Shown: in pieces, positions 1-8,362 of the stretch | Layout of the letters: every line of letters starts with the position of its first letter | Position numbering within the stretch: the stretch's first letter is position 1 | NCBI GenBank assembly: GCA_031281815.1 | Contig: JAITEY010000095.1 | Span: forward strand, 1-16,633 | Length of the DNA: 16,633 nt | Direction: 5' to 3' | DNA from: Desulfovibrio sp. | Lineage (GTDB): Bacteria; Desulfobacterota; Desulfovibrionia; Desulfovibrionales; Desulfovibrionaceae | Made by a program: the position numbers and the translations under genes | Notes under the pieces: model-generated | Told to the model about the DNA's origin: nothing | Seen by the model: only the letters and a program-made list of their open reading frames with translations | Databases searched by the model: none

Positions 1-867
1 TGCGAAGCGCCGTTCCCCGGCGATTACGGGGCGGAGAACGCGGCGGCCGTCGCGGCGCTCGCCCTGAGTCTCGGACTTGAGCCGGACGACATACGTAGGG
101 GGCTGGCCGCGGCGGAAACGCCCGCGCAACGGTTCGCCGTGCGGCATTGTTGCATATCGGGGCGCGGCCGCTATGCCCTTGTGGACGACAGCTACAACGC
201 CAATCCGCTCTCGGCGGCACGCGTCATCCCGGCAGCCGGAGACGCGGCGCGTGCAGGCGGTCTGCCCTTTGTGCCGGTACTCGGTGAAATGCTTGAACTG
301 GGTGAAGAAAGCCCGGCCGCCCATGAAAGACTTGGAGAAATCGTCGCCGCAACGCGGCCTTCCGCCGTGTTTTGGACGGGCGGGCAGGCGGACGAGGTGC
401 TCCGGGGACTGCGCCGGGGCGGCCTGCCGGGACGCCTGGAGGAACTGCCCGCGCGCGCCGAGGATTTCGTTTCGCGCTTGGAGGCAATGGGACCCGCGCT
501 CGTGCTGTTCAAAGGCTCCCGCGCCAATCGGCTGGAGCGGTGGGTGGAAGCGCTGCTGCGCAAGGCCGGGGATACTGCGCAGTTGACCGGGGAAACTGCG
601 CAGCCGGCCGGGAGTATCGGACGGTTGAACCGGGATACTGCGCAGCCGGGCGGTAATGCTGCGCGGTCGGGTGGTAATGCAGAGCAGCCGGCCGGGAGTA
701 CTGCACAGCCGACAGGGAATACCGCGCCGTTGACCGGGGATACTGCGCACTCGGCAAGGGAGCCGCGCGTTCACTTCGGGCAACGCCCGGATATCCCGCC
801 GAAGGCAGGCGACGCGCAGGGGCGCAATTTCAGGATGCGGACAAAGGGGGACGGCCGTGTTCTATAA
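1..867 (+). CDS. murF: UDP-MurNAc-tripeptide:D-Ala-D-Ala ligase MurF, 3' part, with a repeat-bearing C-terminal tail
   Basis: Only the C-terminal part is in the window; the frame is open from base 1, so the start lies upstream. MurF is the cytoplasmic ATP-dependent ligase that adds D-Ala-D-Ala to the UDP-MurNAc tripeptide. Seen directly: a Mur-ligase segment around G-D-Y-G-A-E-N-A-A-A (22-51), the DDSYNANP motif (184-207), LGEMLELG (280-303), and the closing FKGSRANRLE segment (508-537), which is close to where normal MurF proteins end. About 99 further residues follow: nine heptads of a G-[DN]-T-A-Q-P-x type (568-756) and a short polar end. This tail is not part of the known fold and is probably disordered. 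The stop TAA (865-867) overlaps the mraY GTG start by 11 bp, so the two are probably translationally coupled. The family call is firm; the role of the tail is unknown. Confidence 0.95.
   Translation, partial: CEAPFPGDYGAENAAAVAALALSLGLEPDDIRRGLAAAETPAQRFAVRHCCISGRGRYALVDDSYNANPLSAARVIPAAGDAARAGGLPFVPVLGEMLELGEESPAAHERLGEIVAATRPSAVFWTGGQADEVLRGLRRGGLPGRLEELPARAEDFVSRLEAMGPALVLFKGSRANRLERWVEALLRKAGDTAQLTGETAQPAGSIGRLNRDTAQPGGNAARSGGNAEQPAGSTAQPTGNTAPLTGDTAHSAREPRVHFGQRPDIPPKAGDAQGRNFRMRTKGDGRVL
568..756 (+). repeat. Nine tandem 21-bp units inside the 3' end of murF
   Basis: Nine consecutive in-frame 21-bp units start at 568, 589, 610, 631, 652, 673, 694, 715 and 736. Each encodes seven residues of the type G-D/N-T-A-Q-P-T/A (for example GDTAQLT, GETAQPA, GNTAPLT, GDTAHSA). 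The units are degenerate at both DNA and protein level, and no indel breaks the 21-bp period. The period is a multiple of 3, so unit gain or loss would not shift the frame into the mraY overlap. Confidence 0.93.
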
Positions 868-1933
868 TCTGCTTTATCCTTTGAGTTCGGAAGTCAGCGT
901 ATTCAACGTCTTCCGCTACATAACCTTCCGTTCCGTATGGGCGCTGCTCACGGCCCTGATCATCGCCGTGCTGGTCGGTCCGCTGTTCATCGAGAAACTC
1001 CGGCAACTCAAACTCGGGCAGTATATCCTGCAAGACGTCGAGGCGCACCGCTGCAAGGCCGGCACCCCGACCATGGGCGGTCTGCTCATGGCCTTTTCGC
1101 TGACCGTGAGCATGGTGCTCTGGGGCGACTGGACCAATCCCTGCGTCCTCCTGTGCATGTTCGTGTTCCTGGGGTTCGCGGCCGTAGGCTTTACGGACGA
1201 TTACCTGAAAATTCGGCGTAAAAACAACAAGGGACTGAACGCCAAAAGCAAACTTGCCGGACAGTTGCTGGTCGCCGGCGCGGCCATGTGCCTCCTGTAC
1301 ACCCTGCCGGCCTATTCCACGGAGTTGTCCGTGCCCTTTTTCAAGAATTTCACGCCGGACTTGGGATTGTTTTATCTGCCTTTCGCGGTGCTGGTCATGG
1401 TCGGCGCCTCCAACGGCGTGAACCTGACGGACGGTCTGGACGGTCTTGCCGCCGGTCCGGTCATCGTTGCCGGCATATGTTTCGCAGTGTTCGTGTATGT
1501 CGCGGGCAACGCCGCCATGGCGGGTTATCTGCAGATAGCGCATGTGCCGGGCGTGGGCGAAGTGACGGTGTTTTGCGGCGCTTTTGCGGGCGCGTGCATA
1601 GGTTTTTTGTGGTTCAACGCCTACCCGGCGCAGATTTTTATGGGCGATACGGGTTCCCTGTCCCTGGGCGGAACGCTGGGTTTTCTGTCCGTGCTCTGCA
1701 AGCAGGAACTGTTGCTGCTGGTGGTCGGCGGACTGTTCGTCGTGGAAACCCTGTCCGTCATCCTGCAGGTGGGCTGGTTCAAGTTCACGGGCGGCAAGCG
1801 CATTCTGCGCATGGCGCCTTTGCATCACCATTTCGAGTTGGCGGGCACCCCGGAATCGAAGATTATTATCCGCTTCTGGATAACCTCGGCCCTGCTGGCC
1901 CTGGCTGCGCTCTCCGTACTCAAGCTGCGCTGA
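857..1933 (+). CDS. mraY: Phospho-MurNAc-pentapeptide transferase MraY
   Basis: Integral membrane enzyme that transfers phospho-MurNAc-pentapeptide from UDP to undecaprenyl phosphate, making lipid I. The 358-residue length is normal for MraY. Signatures seen: CKAGTPTMGG (66-75), FTDDYLK with the Asp pair (112-118; D114, D115), NLTDGLDGLAAG (189-200), FMGDTGSLSLGG (261-272) and the HHHFELAG loop (323-330), spread between many hydrophobic segments. The GTG start at 857 is chosen because the product begins with a normal MraY N-terminus (MFYNLLYPLS) and AAAGGGGGA lies just upstream. It overlaps the end of murF by 11 bp. The stop at 1931-1933 is followed 15 bases later by the small coding frame at 1949, not directly by murD. 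Confidence 0.98.
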   Translation: MFYNLLYPLSSEVSVFNVFRYITFRSVWALLTALIIAVLVGPLFIEKLRQLKLGQYILQDVEAHRCKAGTPTMGGLLMAFSLTVSMVLWGDWTNPCVLLCMFVFLGFAAVGFTDDYLKIRRKNNKGLNAKSKLAGQLLVAGAAMCLLYTLPAYSTELSVPFFKNFTPDLGLFYLPFAVLVMVGASNGVNLTDGLDGLAAGPVIVAGICFAVFVYVAGNAAMAGYLQIAHVPGVGEVTVFCGAFAGACIGFLWFNAYPAQIFMGDTGSLSLGGTLGFLSVLCKQELLLLVVGGLFVVETLSVILQVGWFKFTGGKRILRMAPLHHHFELAGTPESKIIIRFWITSALLALAALSVLKLR

Positions 1934-2110
1934 CGGAAGGAAGACATCATGAGGCTGCATTCGACAATAATCCGCGTTCGCCGCACGGCGGCCCTGTCTG
2001 CCCGGCGGGCGCCGGCGGAACGCAAGCCGCGCGGGCATGGAGCCGGATCATGACAAAGCCGGGCGTTACGGATTCGTTCGACACTGCCGTGCGCCGCGCG
2101 CCGTCGATCC
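1911..2110 (+). repeat. Probable diverged tandem duplication of the mraY/murD junction
   Basis: The end of mraY through the minicistron start (from about 1911) resembles 2013 onwards: CAAGC-T-GCGC at 1921 against CAAGC-C-GCGC at 2023, ATCATGA at 1946 and 2047, then TTCGACA at 1960 and 2077 followed by related CGCCGC and TGCCCGGC blocks. Small indels (net 1 base before the ATG, about 16 after it) are needed. This is the weakest of the four junction duplications. Confidence 0.45.
1949..2053 (+). CDS. Junctional minicistron between mraY and murD (34 codons)
   Basis: A short open frame starts at ATG 1949, eight bases after a good GGAAGG site (1935-1940), and ends at TGA 2051-2053. That stop overlaps the murD ATG (2050) as ATGA, so ribosomes leaving it would be placed on the murD start. 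The 34-residue product is short and arginine-rich, with no known domain. Its middle (VRRTAALSARRAPA) resembles the start of MurD (VRRAPSILPGREAPIA). Its end reads A-E-R-K-P-R in the same frame and style as the MraY end V-L-K-L-R. This fits an old, diverged tandem duplication of the mraY/murD boundary, although the nucleotide alignment needs gaps. It may serve only for translational coupling. Confidence is moderate because no homologue is recognised. Confidence 0.45.
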   Translation: MRLHSTIIRVRRTAALSARRAPAERKPRGHGAGS

Positions 2111-3414
2111 TGCCCGGCAGGGAAGCGCCGATTGCGCCGGGGGCGACGGCCGTCGTGGTCGGCGCAGGCCTTTCGGGGTTTGCGGCGGCACGGCTGCTCG
2201 CCGCGTGGGGCGCGCGCGTCCGGCTCCTTGAGCGCAACGCCGATCCGGGGCAGGAGGTGATGGAACGCGCGCGTGAGGCCGGTTTCGAACTGCTGTTGGG
2301 GGAACATACACCGGAGCAGTTCCGGGGCGCGTCCCTGGTCGTCGTCAGCCCCGGAGTGCCGCCCGCAACGCTTGCTCCTCTGCGGGCCGCGGCCGGAAAT
2401 CCTCCGCTGATCGGCGAAACCGAACTGGCTCTGCGTTGTGTGCGCGAGCCCGTGTCGGCCGTAACCGGAACGAGCGGCAAGACGACCACCGTCAGCCTTG
2501 CCGCGGCCATGCTGCGCGCGGCGGGCAAAAAGGTCTTTCTCGGAGGCAACATAGGCGTGCCGCTTTCGGAGTATGCGCTGTCCGGCGAGACTGTCGACGT
2601 CCTGGTGCTGGAACTGTCCAGTTTCCAGCTTCAGTGCATGTTCAGCCTGCGTCCCAGGGCGGCCGTCCTGCTCAACCTGGCCGCCAACCACCTGGATCAC
2701 CACGCGGACATGGCCGAATACAGCGCGGCCAAGTTCAGCATCTTTGCCCGGCAGGAGGGGGACGACCTGGCCGTTGTGCCGGAAGACCTAGCGGAAGAAT
2801 ACCGGCGGCGTGGTTACAAGGGCCGTCTGAAAATATTCCGGGCCTCGGGGCGCTTCCCCATGGGCCGTCTCATAGGCGCGCACAACGCCGCCGACGCCGA
2901 AGCCGCCTATCTCGCGGCGGCCGAGTTCGGCGTGAGCGAAACGGACGCGGCGCGCGCCGTCGCCGCTTTTACGCCCTTGCCGCATCGCCTGGAAAAGGTG
3001 GGGAAACTGGACGGCGTCAGTTACGTCAACGACTCCAAAAGCACGACGGTGGATGCCTTGCGCGCGGCTCTGCTGAGTTTCGACGCACCGCTGCTGCTGC
3101 TGGCAGGCGGGCATTTCAAGGGCGGAGACCTGGAATCCCTGCGTCCCCTGCTGTCGGCAAAGGTCAAGGCCGTCGCCCTGTTCGGGGCGAGCCGTGAAGT
3201 TTTTGAAAAAGCTTGGCGCGGAACCGTGCCACTGACCTGGGACCCGGAACTGCCGGCGGCCCTGCGGCGCCTGCGCGCAGCGGCGCGGGCGGGCGACGTT
3301 GTTCTGCTTTCTCCCGCGACCGCGAGTTATGATTTATACGGGAGTTACAAGGAGCGCGGCGACCATTTGCGGCGTCTTGTCGCGGCGGCCGTCGCCGGGG
3401 AGGAAATACTGTGA
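2050..3414 (+). CDS. murD: UDP-MurNAc-L-Ala:D-Glu ligase MurD
   Basis: Cytoplasmic ATP-dependent ligase that adds D-Glu to UDP-MurNAc-L-Ala. Product of 454 residues, about the family length. Seen: an N-terminal nucleotide-fold motif VVVGAGLSG (37-45), the ATP loop TGTSGKTTT (139-147, K144), the NIGVPL and LELSSFQLQ segments, NHLDHH (213-218), LPHRLE, and NDSKSTT in the C-terminal domain (327-333). The open frame extends upstream into mraY, but ATG 2050 has GGAG seven bases before it and its ATGA overlaps the minicistron stop. About 33 residues precede the first core strand, where typical MurD proteins have only a few; this extension resembles part of the minicistron. The TGA (3412-3414) overlaps the ftsW GTG as GTGA. 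Confidence 0.96.
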   Translation: MTKPGVTDSFDTAVRRAPSILPGREAPIAPGATAVVVGAGLSGFAAARLLAAWGARVRLLERNADPGQEVMERAREAGFELLLGEHTPEQFRGASLVVVSPGVPPATLAPLRAAAGNPPLIGETELALRCVREPVSAVTGTSGKTTTVSLAAAMLRAAGKKVFLGGNIGVPLSEYALSGETVDVLVLELSSFQLQCMFSLRPRAAVLLNLAANHLDHHADMAEYSAAKFSIFARQEGDDLAVVPEDLAEEYRRRGYKGRLKIFRASGRFPMGRLIGAHNAADAEAAYLAAAEFGVSETDAARAVAAFTPLPHRLEKVGKLDGVSYVNDSKSTTVDALRAALLSFDAPLLLLAGGHFKGGDLESLRPLLSAKVKAVALFGASREVFEKAWRGTVPLTWDPELPAALRRLRAAARAGDVVLLSPATASYDLYGSYKERGDHLRRLVAAAVAGEEIL

Positions 3415-4535
3415 GCGGCGCTTCGGAACATGCCGCGGTTCAGCCGCGCGGTCACCCGGATTGGTGGCTGTTGGCCGTTGTTGTGGTCCTGGTCTTCCTG
3501 GGCCTGACCATGGTGTTTTCCGCCAGCGGCATTTCCGCCGAGCGCGTCCAGGCCGACACCTACTATTTCTTCAAGCGCCAGCTCCTGTTCGTGCTGGTCG
3601 GCGGCCTGGGGCTGACTTTGGCCGCGTCCCTGCCGCGCCCGGTGCTGGAGCGTTTGCATTACCCGGCCCTGCTGGTCGGTTTCGCCTTGCTGGCCGCCTG
3701 TCTGACGCCTCTGGGCACGGCCGCCAAGGGCGCGAACCGCTGGATAGGTCTCGGTCCCCTGCGCATGCAGCCCATGGAATTCGCCAAGATCGCGCTGGTT
3801 CTGTACCTCGCCTACTTCATGGGCACCAAGCAGACCATCGTGAAAAGTTTCAGCAAGGGAGTGCTGCCGCCTTTTCTGATTACGGGCGCCATGTGCGCCC
3901 TGCTGCTTCAGCAGCCGGACTTCGGGGGGGCGGCCTTTTGCGCCATTCTGCTGTTTTTCATGTGTTTCGCCGGAGGGACGCGTCTTGTCTACCTCATCGG
4001 TTCCGGCCTCACAGCCGCGGCTGGGGGCTATCTGCTGGTGGTGGCCGAGCCTTACCGGTTCCGCCGTCTGCTGGCCTTCCGCGACCCCTTTGCCGATGCC
4101 TCGGACAGCGGCTACCACCTTGTGCAGTCGTTTTACGCCTTCGGATCGGGCGGGCTGTCCGGGGCGGGCCTGGGCGCGGGCAAACAGAAACTCTTCTATC
4201 TGCCCGAGGCGCACAACGATTTCATCATGGCCGTGATGGGCGAGGAAACCGGGTTTATCGGGATTTCCCTGATGTTTTTGCTGCTGCTCTGCTTTTTTCT
4301 GCGCGGCATGCGCATCGCGCTCGGCCAGCCGGATATGCGTCTGCGGCTCACGGCCTTCGGGCTGTTGCTGGTCCCCGCCTTGTCCTGCGTGCTGAACCTG
4401 GCGGTGGTCATGGGCGTGGTGCCGCCCAAGGGCGTGCCCATGCCCTTCATCAGTTACGGCGGAAGCAGTTTGTCGGCATCACTGATCTGCGTGGGGCTGC
4501 TGCTCAATTTGTCGCGCAATCTGGAGGACGCATGA
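3411..4535 (+). CDS. ftsW: SEDS-family septal peptidoglycan polymerase FtsW
   Basis: Polytopic membrane glycosyltransferase of the SEDS family that polymerises lipid II at the septum with a partner class B PBP. Product of 374 residues, usual length, with about ten hydrophobic segments. Family motifs seen: ANRWIGLGPLRMQPMEFAKI, LLQQPDFGGA, the extracellular-loop signature PEAHNDFIMAVMGEETG with the conserved Asp at 270, and PFISYGGSSL near the end. RodA is the main alternative; the dcw context favours FtsW. The GTG start at 3411 overlaps the murD stop (GTGA) and has GGGGAGGAA just upstream. The TGA (4533-4535) overlaps an ATG at 4532 that opens a minicistron rather than murG itself. Confidence 0.96.
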   Translation: MSGASEHAAVQPRGHPDWWLLAVVVVLVFLGLTMVFSASGISAERVQADTYYFFKRQLLFVLVGGLGLTLAASLPRPVLERLHYPALLVGFALLAACLTPLGTAAKGANRWIGLGPLRMQPMEFAKIALVLYLAYFMGTKQTIVKSFSKGVLPPFLITGAMCALLLQQPDFGGAAFCAILLFFMCFAGGTRLVYLIGSGLTAAAGGYLLVVAEPYRFRRLLAFRDPFADASDSGYHLVQSFYAFGSGGLSGAGLGAGKQKLFYLPEAHNDFIMAVMGEETGFIGISLMFLLLLCFFLRGMRIALGQPDMRLRLTAFGLLLVPALSCVLNLAVVMGVVPPKGVPMPFISYGGSSLSASLICVGLLLNLSRNLEDA

Positions 4536-4676
4536 CGGGAGAAAAGCGCATACTGCCCGGTTGCTGCGACAGCCCGCCTGCATCGCCAGTCCGCGCGGGG
4601 CTGCCGCGCAATTTGTCGCGCATTGCTGTGCCGCGCAATCCGGAGAGCGTATGACGGACGCAAAACGCATACTGCT
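4493..4676 (+). repeat. Tandem duplication of the ftsW/murG junction
   Basis: Copy 1 begins at 4493 (GGGGCTGC, then CAATTTGTCGCGCA) and runs through the ATG at 4532. Copy 2 begins at 4597 with the same blocks and runs through the murG ATG at 4651. After the ATG, 21 of the first 25 bases match (ATGACGG, CGCATACTGC). Copy 2 has 15 extra bases between the shared CAATTTGTCGCGCA block and the ATG. The ATG-to-ATG distance is 119. Confidence 0.85.
4532..4654 (+). CDS. Junctional minicistron between ftsW and murG (40 codons)
   Basis: The open frame from ATG 4532 to TGA 4652-4654 overlaps ftsW at its start (ATGA) and murG at its end (ATGA). GGAGG lies five bases before the ATG. The 40-residue product begins MTGEKRIL, matching MurG MTDAKRIL, and then departs from it. 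It ends GLPRNLSR-(IAVPR)-NPESV, matching the FtsW end GLLLNLSR-NLEDA apart from five inserted residues. So its head is a copy of the MurG head and its tail a copy of the FtsW tail, which is what a tandem duplication of the gene boundary would make. It has no transmembrane or catalytic feature. It most likely acts, if at all, through coupled translation of murG. Confidence 0.6.
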   Translation: MTGEKRILPGCCDSPPASPVRAGLPRNLSRIAVPRNPESV

Positions 4677-5786
4677 CAGCAGCGGCGGCACGGGAGGGCA
4701 TATTTTCCCGGCTCTGGCCCTGGCCGAGGAACTCGCGCGGCGCGGACCGGAGACGCGCATCCTGTTCATGGGCGGAGCATACGGGCCGGAAGGCAGGCTG
4801 GCCGCGGCGGCGGGACTGGATTTCATCGCTCTGCCCGTGCGCGGGTTCATGGGACGGGGGGCGCGCGCCCTCGGGGCCGTGCCCGGCATGCTGCGCGCCT
4901 TGGCGGAAGCGGCGCGGGTCATACGCAAATTTTCTCCGCACGCTGCCGTCGGCTTCGGCGGCTATGCCTCCTTTGCCGGTGTTTCGGCCGCCGCCCTGCT
5001 CGGCATACCGGCGGCCGTGCACGAGCAGAATGCCCTGCCGGGCATCGGCAACCGCATTCTGGGGCGCATGGCCCGGCGCGTCTTCTTGTCCATGCCCGAC
5101 CTTACCGGGGCCTTTGATGCGCGTAAAACGCTGCTGACCGGCAATCCCGTGCGCGCCGACATAGCTGCGCTGTACGCGCGGGCGCGGGATAAGGCGGCGC
5201 TTCGGGAAACCGGAACAGACGGCGAACGCCCGCCGCGGCTGCTGGTCATGGGCGGCAGCCGGGGGGCGCGGGCTGTGAATCTGGCGGTCGCGGGCGCGGC
5301 CTCCGCACTGCTGAACGCCGGGGTGGAAATTCTCCACCAGACGGGAAACGAGGACTTGGAGACGATACGCGAGGCATACAGCGCCTGGGGAACGGAACAG
5401 GCAAGGGCCGTGCCTTTCATCGACGACATGGGCGGGGCCTACGCTTGGGCGGACCTGGCTTTCTGCCGCGCCGGGGCCACGACGGCGGCCGAACTCTGCG
5501 CCGCAGGACTGCCTTCGGTACTCGCGCCTTTCCCCCATGCCGCGCGCGACCATCAGCGTTTCAACGCGCGCGTCATGGAAGACGCCGGCGCGGCCGTGAT
5601 TCTGGAACAGGAACGTTTTGCGGCGCGCCCGGAGACAGTGGCCGACACCCTGCTGCCGCTCCTGAACGACAAGGCGAGATTGCGCGCCATGTCCGCGAAC
5701 GCACTGGACGCGGCGCGGCCGAGCGCGGCCGCGCACATGGCCGACGCTCTCGCGGAGTTGATCGGGGAAAGAAAAGCGGAGGCGGC

Positions 5787-5790
<4 letters not shown>
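4651..5790 (+). CDS. murG: Lipid II synthase (UDP-GlcNAc transferase) MurG
   Basis: Peripheral inner-membrane GT28 glycosyltransferase that adds GlcNAc to lipid I to give lipid II. Product of 379 residues. Seen: the N-terminal glycine loop SSGGTGGHIFPALALAEEL (10-28) with H17, a second glycine-rich segment GFGGYAS, HEQNALPGIGNR (124-135), the C-domain donor-site loop MGGSRGARAVN, and FCRAGATTAAEL followed by PHAARDHQRFNA. The frame stays open upstream to a TTG at 4561, but ATG 4651 starts exactly at the family N-terminus and has GGAGAG before it. The TGA (5788-5790) overlaps the murC ATG as ATGA, with no duplicated junction there. Confidence 0.96.
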
Positions 5791-7153
<1,363 letters not shown>

Positions 7154-7157
<4 letters not shown>

Positions 7158-7282
7158 AACACGCGATACATACCGCCGCTCCGGACAAACCGGGCAAGAA
7201 AACGCGCAGGTGCGGTCTGCTTCCGACCCTCGGCGCGGGCGACATAACCACATTCCGGCCGCGCCGGCAGGCAATGCCGTGA
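7154..7282 (+). CDS. Junctional minicistron between murC and murB (42 codons)
   Basis: The open frame from GTG 7154 to TGA 7280-7282 overlaps murC at its start and murB at its end, both as GTGA. No clear ribosome binding site precedes the GTG, so any translation would depend on ribosomes arriving from murC. The product begins MKHAIHTAAPDKP, resembling the MurB head MKYSTRALLVGDAPP. It ends GLLPTLGAGDITTFRPRRQAMP, which closely copies the MurC end LLLTLGAGNITTIGPRWLAIP. It therefore joins a copy of the MurB head to a copy of the MurC tail. No independent function is visible. The alternative is a noncoding spacer that happens to stay open, but the kept stop/start overlaps at both ends argue for a translated link. 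Confidence 0.62.
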
Positions 7283-8235
7283 AATACTCGACACGTGCTC
7301 TCCTGGTCGGAGATGCCCCACCGCTTTCGGAACTCACCGGCATCCGCCTGGGAGGGAAGCCCGTTGCCGAAATCGTGCTGCGCGACAAGACGGAGGTCGA
7401 GCAATTGCCCGATCTGGTCGCCGAACTCGGCGGCCTGCCCGCCGTACTCGGCAAAGGGAGCAACATTATCGCCGCCGACGAGGACCTGCCTCTGGTGCTG
7501 ATTCGTCAGGAAATACGGGAGAAGGTGTCGTTTGAAAGACACGGCGTCGAAGTTCGGGCGAAGGCGCCCGCCGGCCTGCCCCTCCCCGCCCTGCTGAACG
7601 CTGCCGCCGCCGGCGGCCTGGGCGGACTGGAAGGTCTGGCGGGCATTCCCGGCAGCGTGGGCGGGGCCGTGGCCATGAACGCGGGCTCTTTCGGCACGGA
7701 AGTCGGCGCGCTGCTGCGCTCCCTGACGGTATTCTCACCGCGCCTGGGTCTGCGGGAAATCCGCGCGGACGCGGAACAAGCCGGCACGGCCGCAACGGAG
7801 TTTTCCTACCGGCGCGCGCGCTGTCTGGGTCTGCCCTTCGGCAGCCCGGCCCCGGACGCCGGCGAGTTTCCCGTGCTGCTGCTGGAGGCCGTCTTCGCTT
7901 TGTCCGAAAGCAGCAGTGCAAGTGTTCGCTCACGCATGCGCGCTGTTCTGGCGGAAAAACGGCTGCGCCAACCGGTGGGCGCGGCAAGCGCCGGCTGCGT
8001 CTTCAAAAATCCCGCCCCGGACGCTCCGGCCGGACGCCTTCTCGAAGAGGCGGGCATGAAAGGCAAGACCTTGGGCGGCATGCGCTTCTCCTCCCTGCAT
8101 GCCGGCTTTCTCGTCAACGAGGGCGGGGGAAGCTGCGCGGCGGCCCTGGAACTTATCGAAACGGCCGTCGAGGCGGTGAAGCGGCACAGCGGCTTCACGC
8201 TGGAAAAGGAAGTGTGTCTATGGGTGCGGCAGTAA
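7279..8235 (+). CDS. murB: UDP-N-acetylenolpyruvoylglucosamine reductase MurB
   Basis: FAD-dependent cytoplasmic reductase that makes UDP-MurNAc. Product of 318 residues, in the range of the shorter MurB type. Seen: TGIRLGGKP near the N-terminus, the FAD-binding segments LGKGSNIIAAD and LEGLAGIPGSVGGAVAMNAGSFG, FSYRRAR, ASAGCVFKNP (C240), RLLEEAGMKGKTLGGMRFSSLHAGFLVNEGGG, and a C-terminal E-K-E-V. In most MurB proteins the AGxxFKNP motif carries the proton-donating Ser; here the position holds Cys. The open frame runs upstream to a GTG at 7210, but GTG 7279 overlaps the minicistron stop and gives a family-like N-terminus. Its Shine-Dalgarno site is poor. The stop TAA (8233-8235) lies 16 bp into the next minicistron. 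Confidence 0.94.
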   Translation: MKYSTRALLVGDAPPLSELTGIRLGGKPVAEIVLRDKTEVEQLPDLVAELGGLPAVLGKGSNIIAADEDLPLVLIRQEIREKVSFERHGVEVRAKAPAGLPLPALLNAAAAGGLGGLEGLAGIPGSVGGAVAMNAGSFGTEVGALLRSLTVFSPRLGLREIRADAEQAGTAATEFSYRRARCLGLPFGSPAPDAGEFPVLLLEAVFALSESSSASVRSRMRAVLAEKRLRQPVGAASAGCVFKNPAPDAPAGRLLEEAGMKGKTLGGMRFSSLHAGFLVNEGGGSCAAALELIETAVEAVKRHSGFTLEKEVCLWVRQ

Positions 8236-8362
8236 CATCACGCCCGGTTCGCGGATGCAGGATCGTCGCGCCGGCCGGATGCCGCTTCACGCCTGCAAAG
8301 GGAATGAGTCCATGGGTGCGGAAATAAAGTCGCGACCGGCCCGCAGGGGCAGGATCGTCGCG
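8188..8362 (+). repeat. Tandem duplication of the murB/ftsQ junction (offset 92 bp)
   Basis: Bases 8188-8270 align without gaps to 8280-8362, with 63 of 83 positions identical by my count. Shared blocks include GCTTCACGC, ATGGGTGCGG and GCAGGATCGTCGCG. The duplicated unit covers the end of murB, its ribosome binding site region and the start of ftsQ. Confidence 0.92.
8220..8327 (+). CDS. Junctional minicistron between murB and ftsQ (35 codons)
   Basis: The open frame from ATG 8220 to TAA 8325-8327 overlaps murB by 16 bp at its start and ftsQ by 16 bp at its end; the geometry is the same at both. AAAAGGAAG precedes the ATG. The product begins MGAAVTSRPVRGCRIVA, matching the FtsQ head MGAEIKSRPARRGRIVA. 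It ends FTPAKGMSPWVRK, matching the MurB end FTLEKEVCLWVRQ. The same bases ATGGGTGCGG-x-A-x-TAA form both start/stop overlaps. This is a diverged copy of the boundary rather than a recognisable protein. It probably acts through coupling, and expression is unproven. Confidence 0.62.
   Translation: MGAAVTSRPVRGCRIVAPAGCRFTPAKGMSPWVRK

Noticed and set aside
568..756. Short regular repeats considered as a CRISPR array
   Set aside because: Units are directly adjacent, in frame, degenerate, without spacers, inside murF.
509..757. Open frame on the - strand with a tyrosine/serine repeat
   Set aside because: It is the antisense reading of the 21-bp murF repeat; it has no ribosome site and no family.
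830..2038. Long - strand frame (402 codons) across mraY
   Set aside because: Antisense shadow of a well-identified gene; the product is His/Gln/Arg-rich with no domain, typical for GC-rich coding DNA.
1288..2049. Extension of the MurD frame far into mraY
   Set aside because: The region is MraY coding sequence in another frame; no MurD similarity before about residue 30 of the chosen product.
4561..4650. Upstream TTG start extending MurG by 30 residues
   Set aside because: The extension falls in the duplicated junction, does not resemble MurG, and ATG 4651 has both a ribosome site and the family N-terminus.
7210..7278. Upstream GTG start for MurB
   Set aside because: It reads the copied murC end in another frame; GTG 7279 keeps the GTGA overlap and a normal MurB head.
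8255..8311. Upstream ATG start for FtsQ
   Set aside because: No ribosome site; ATG 8312 has AAAGGGAA and its copy at 8220 shows this start is the duplicated one.
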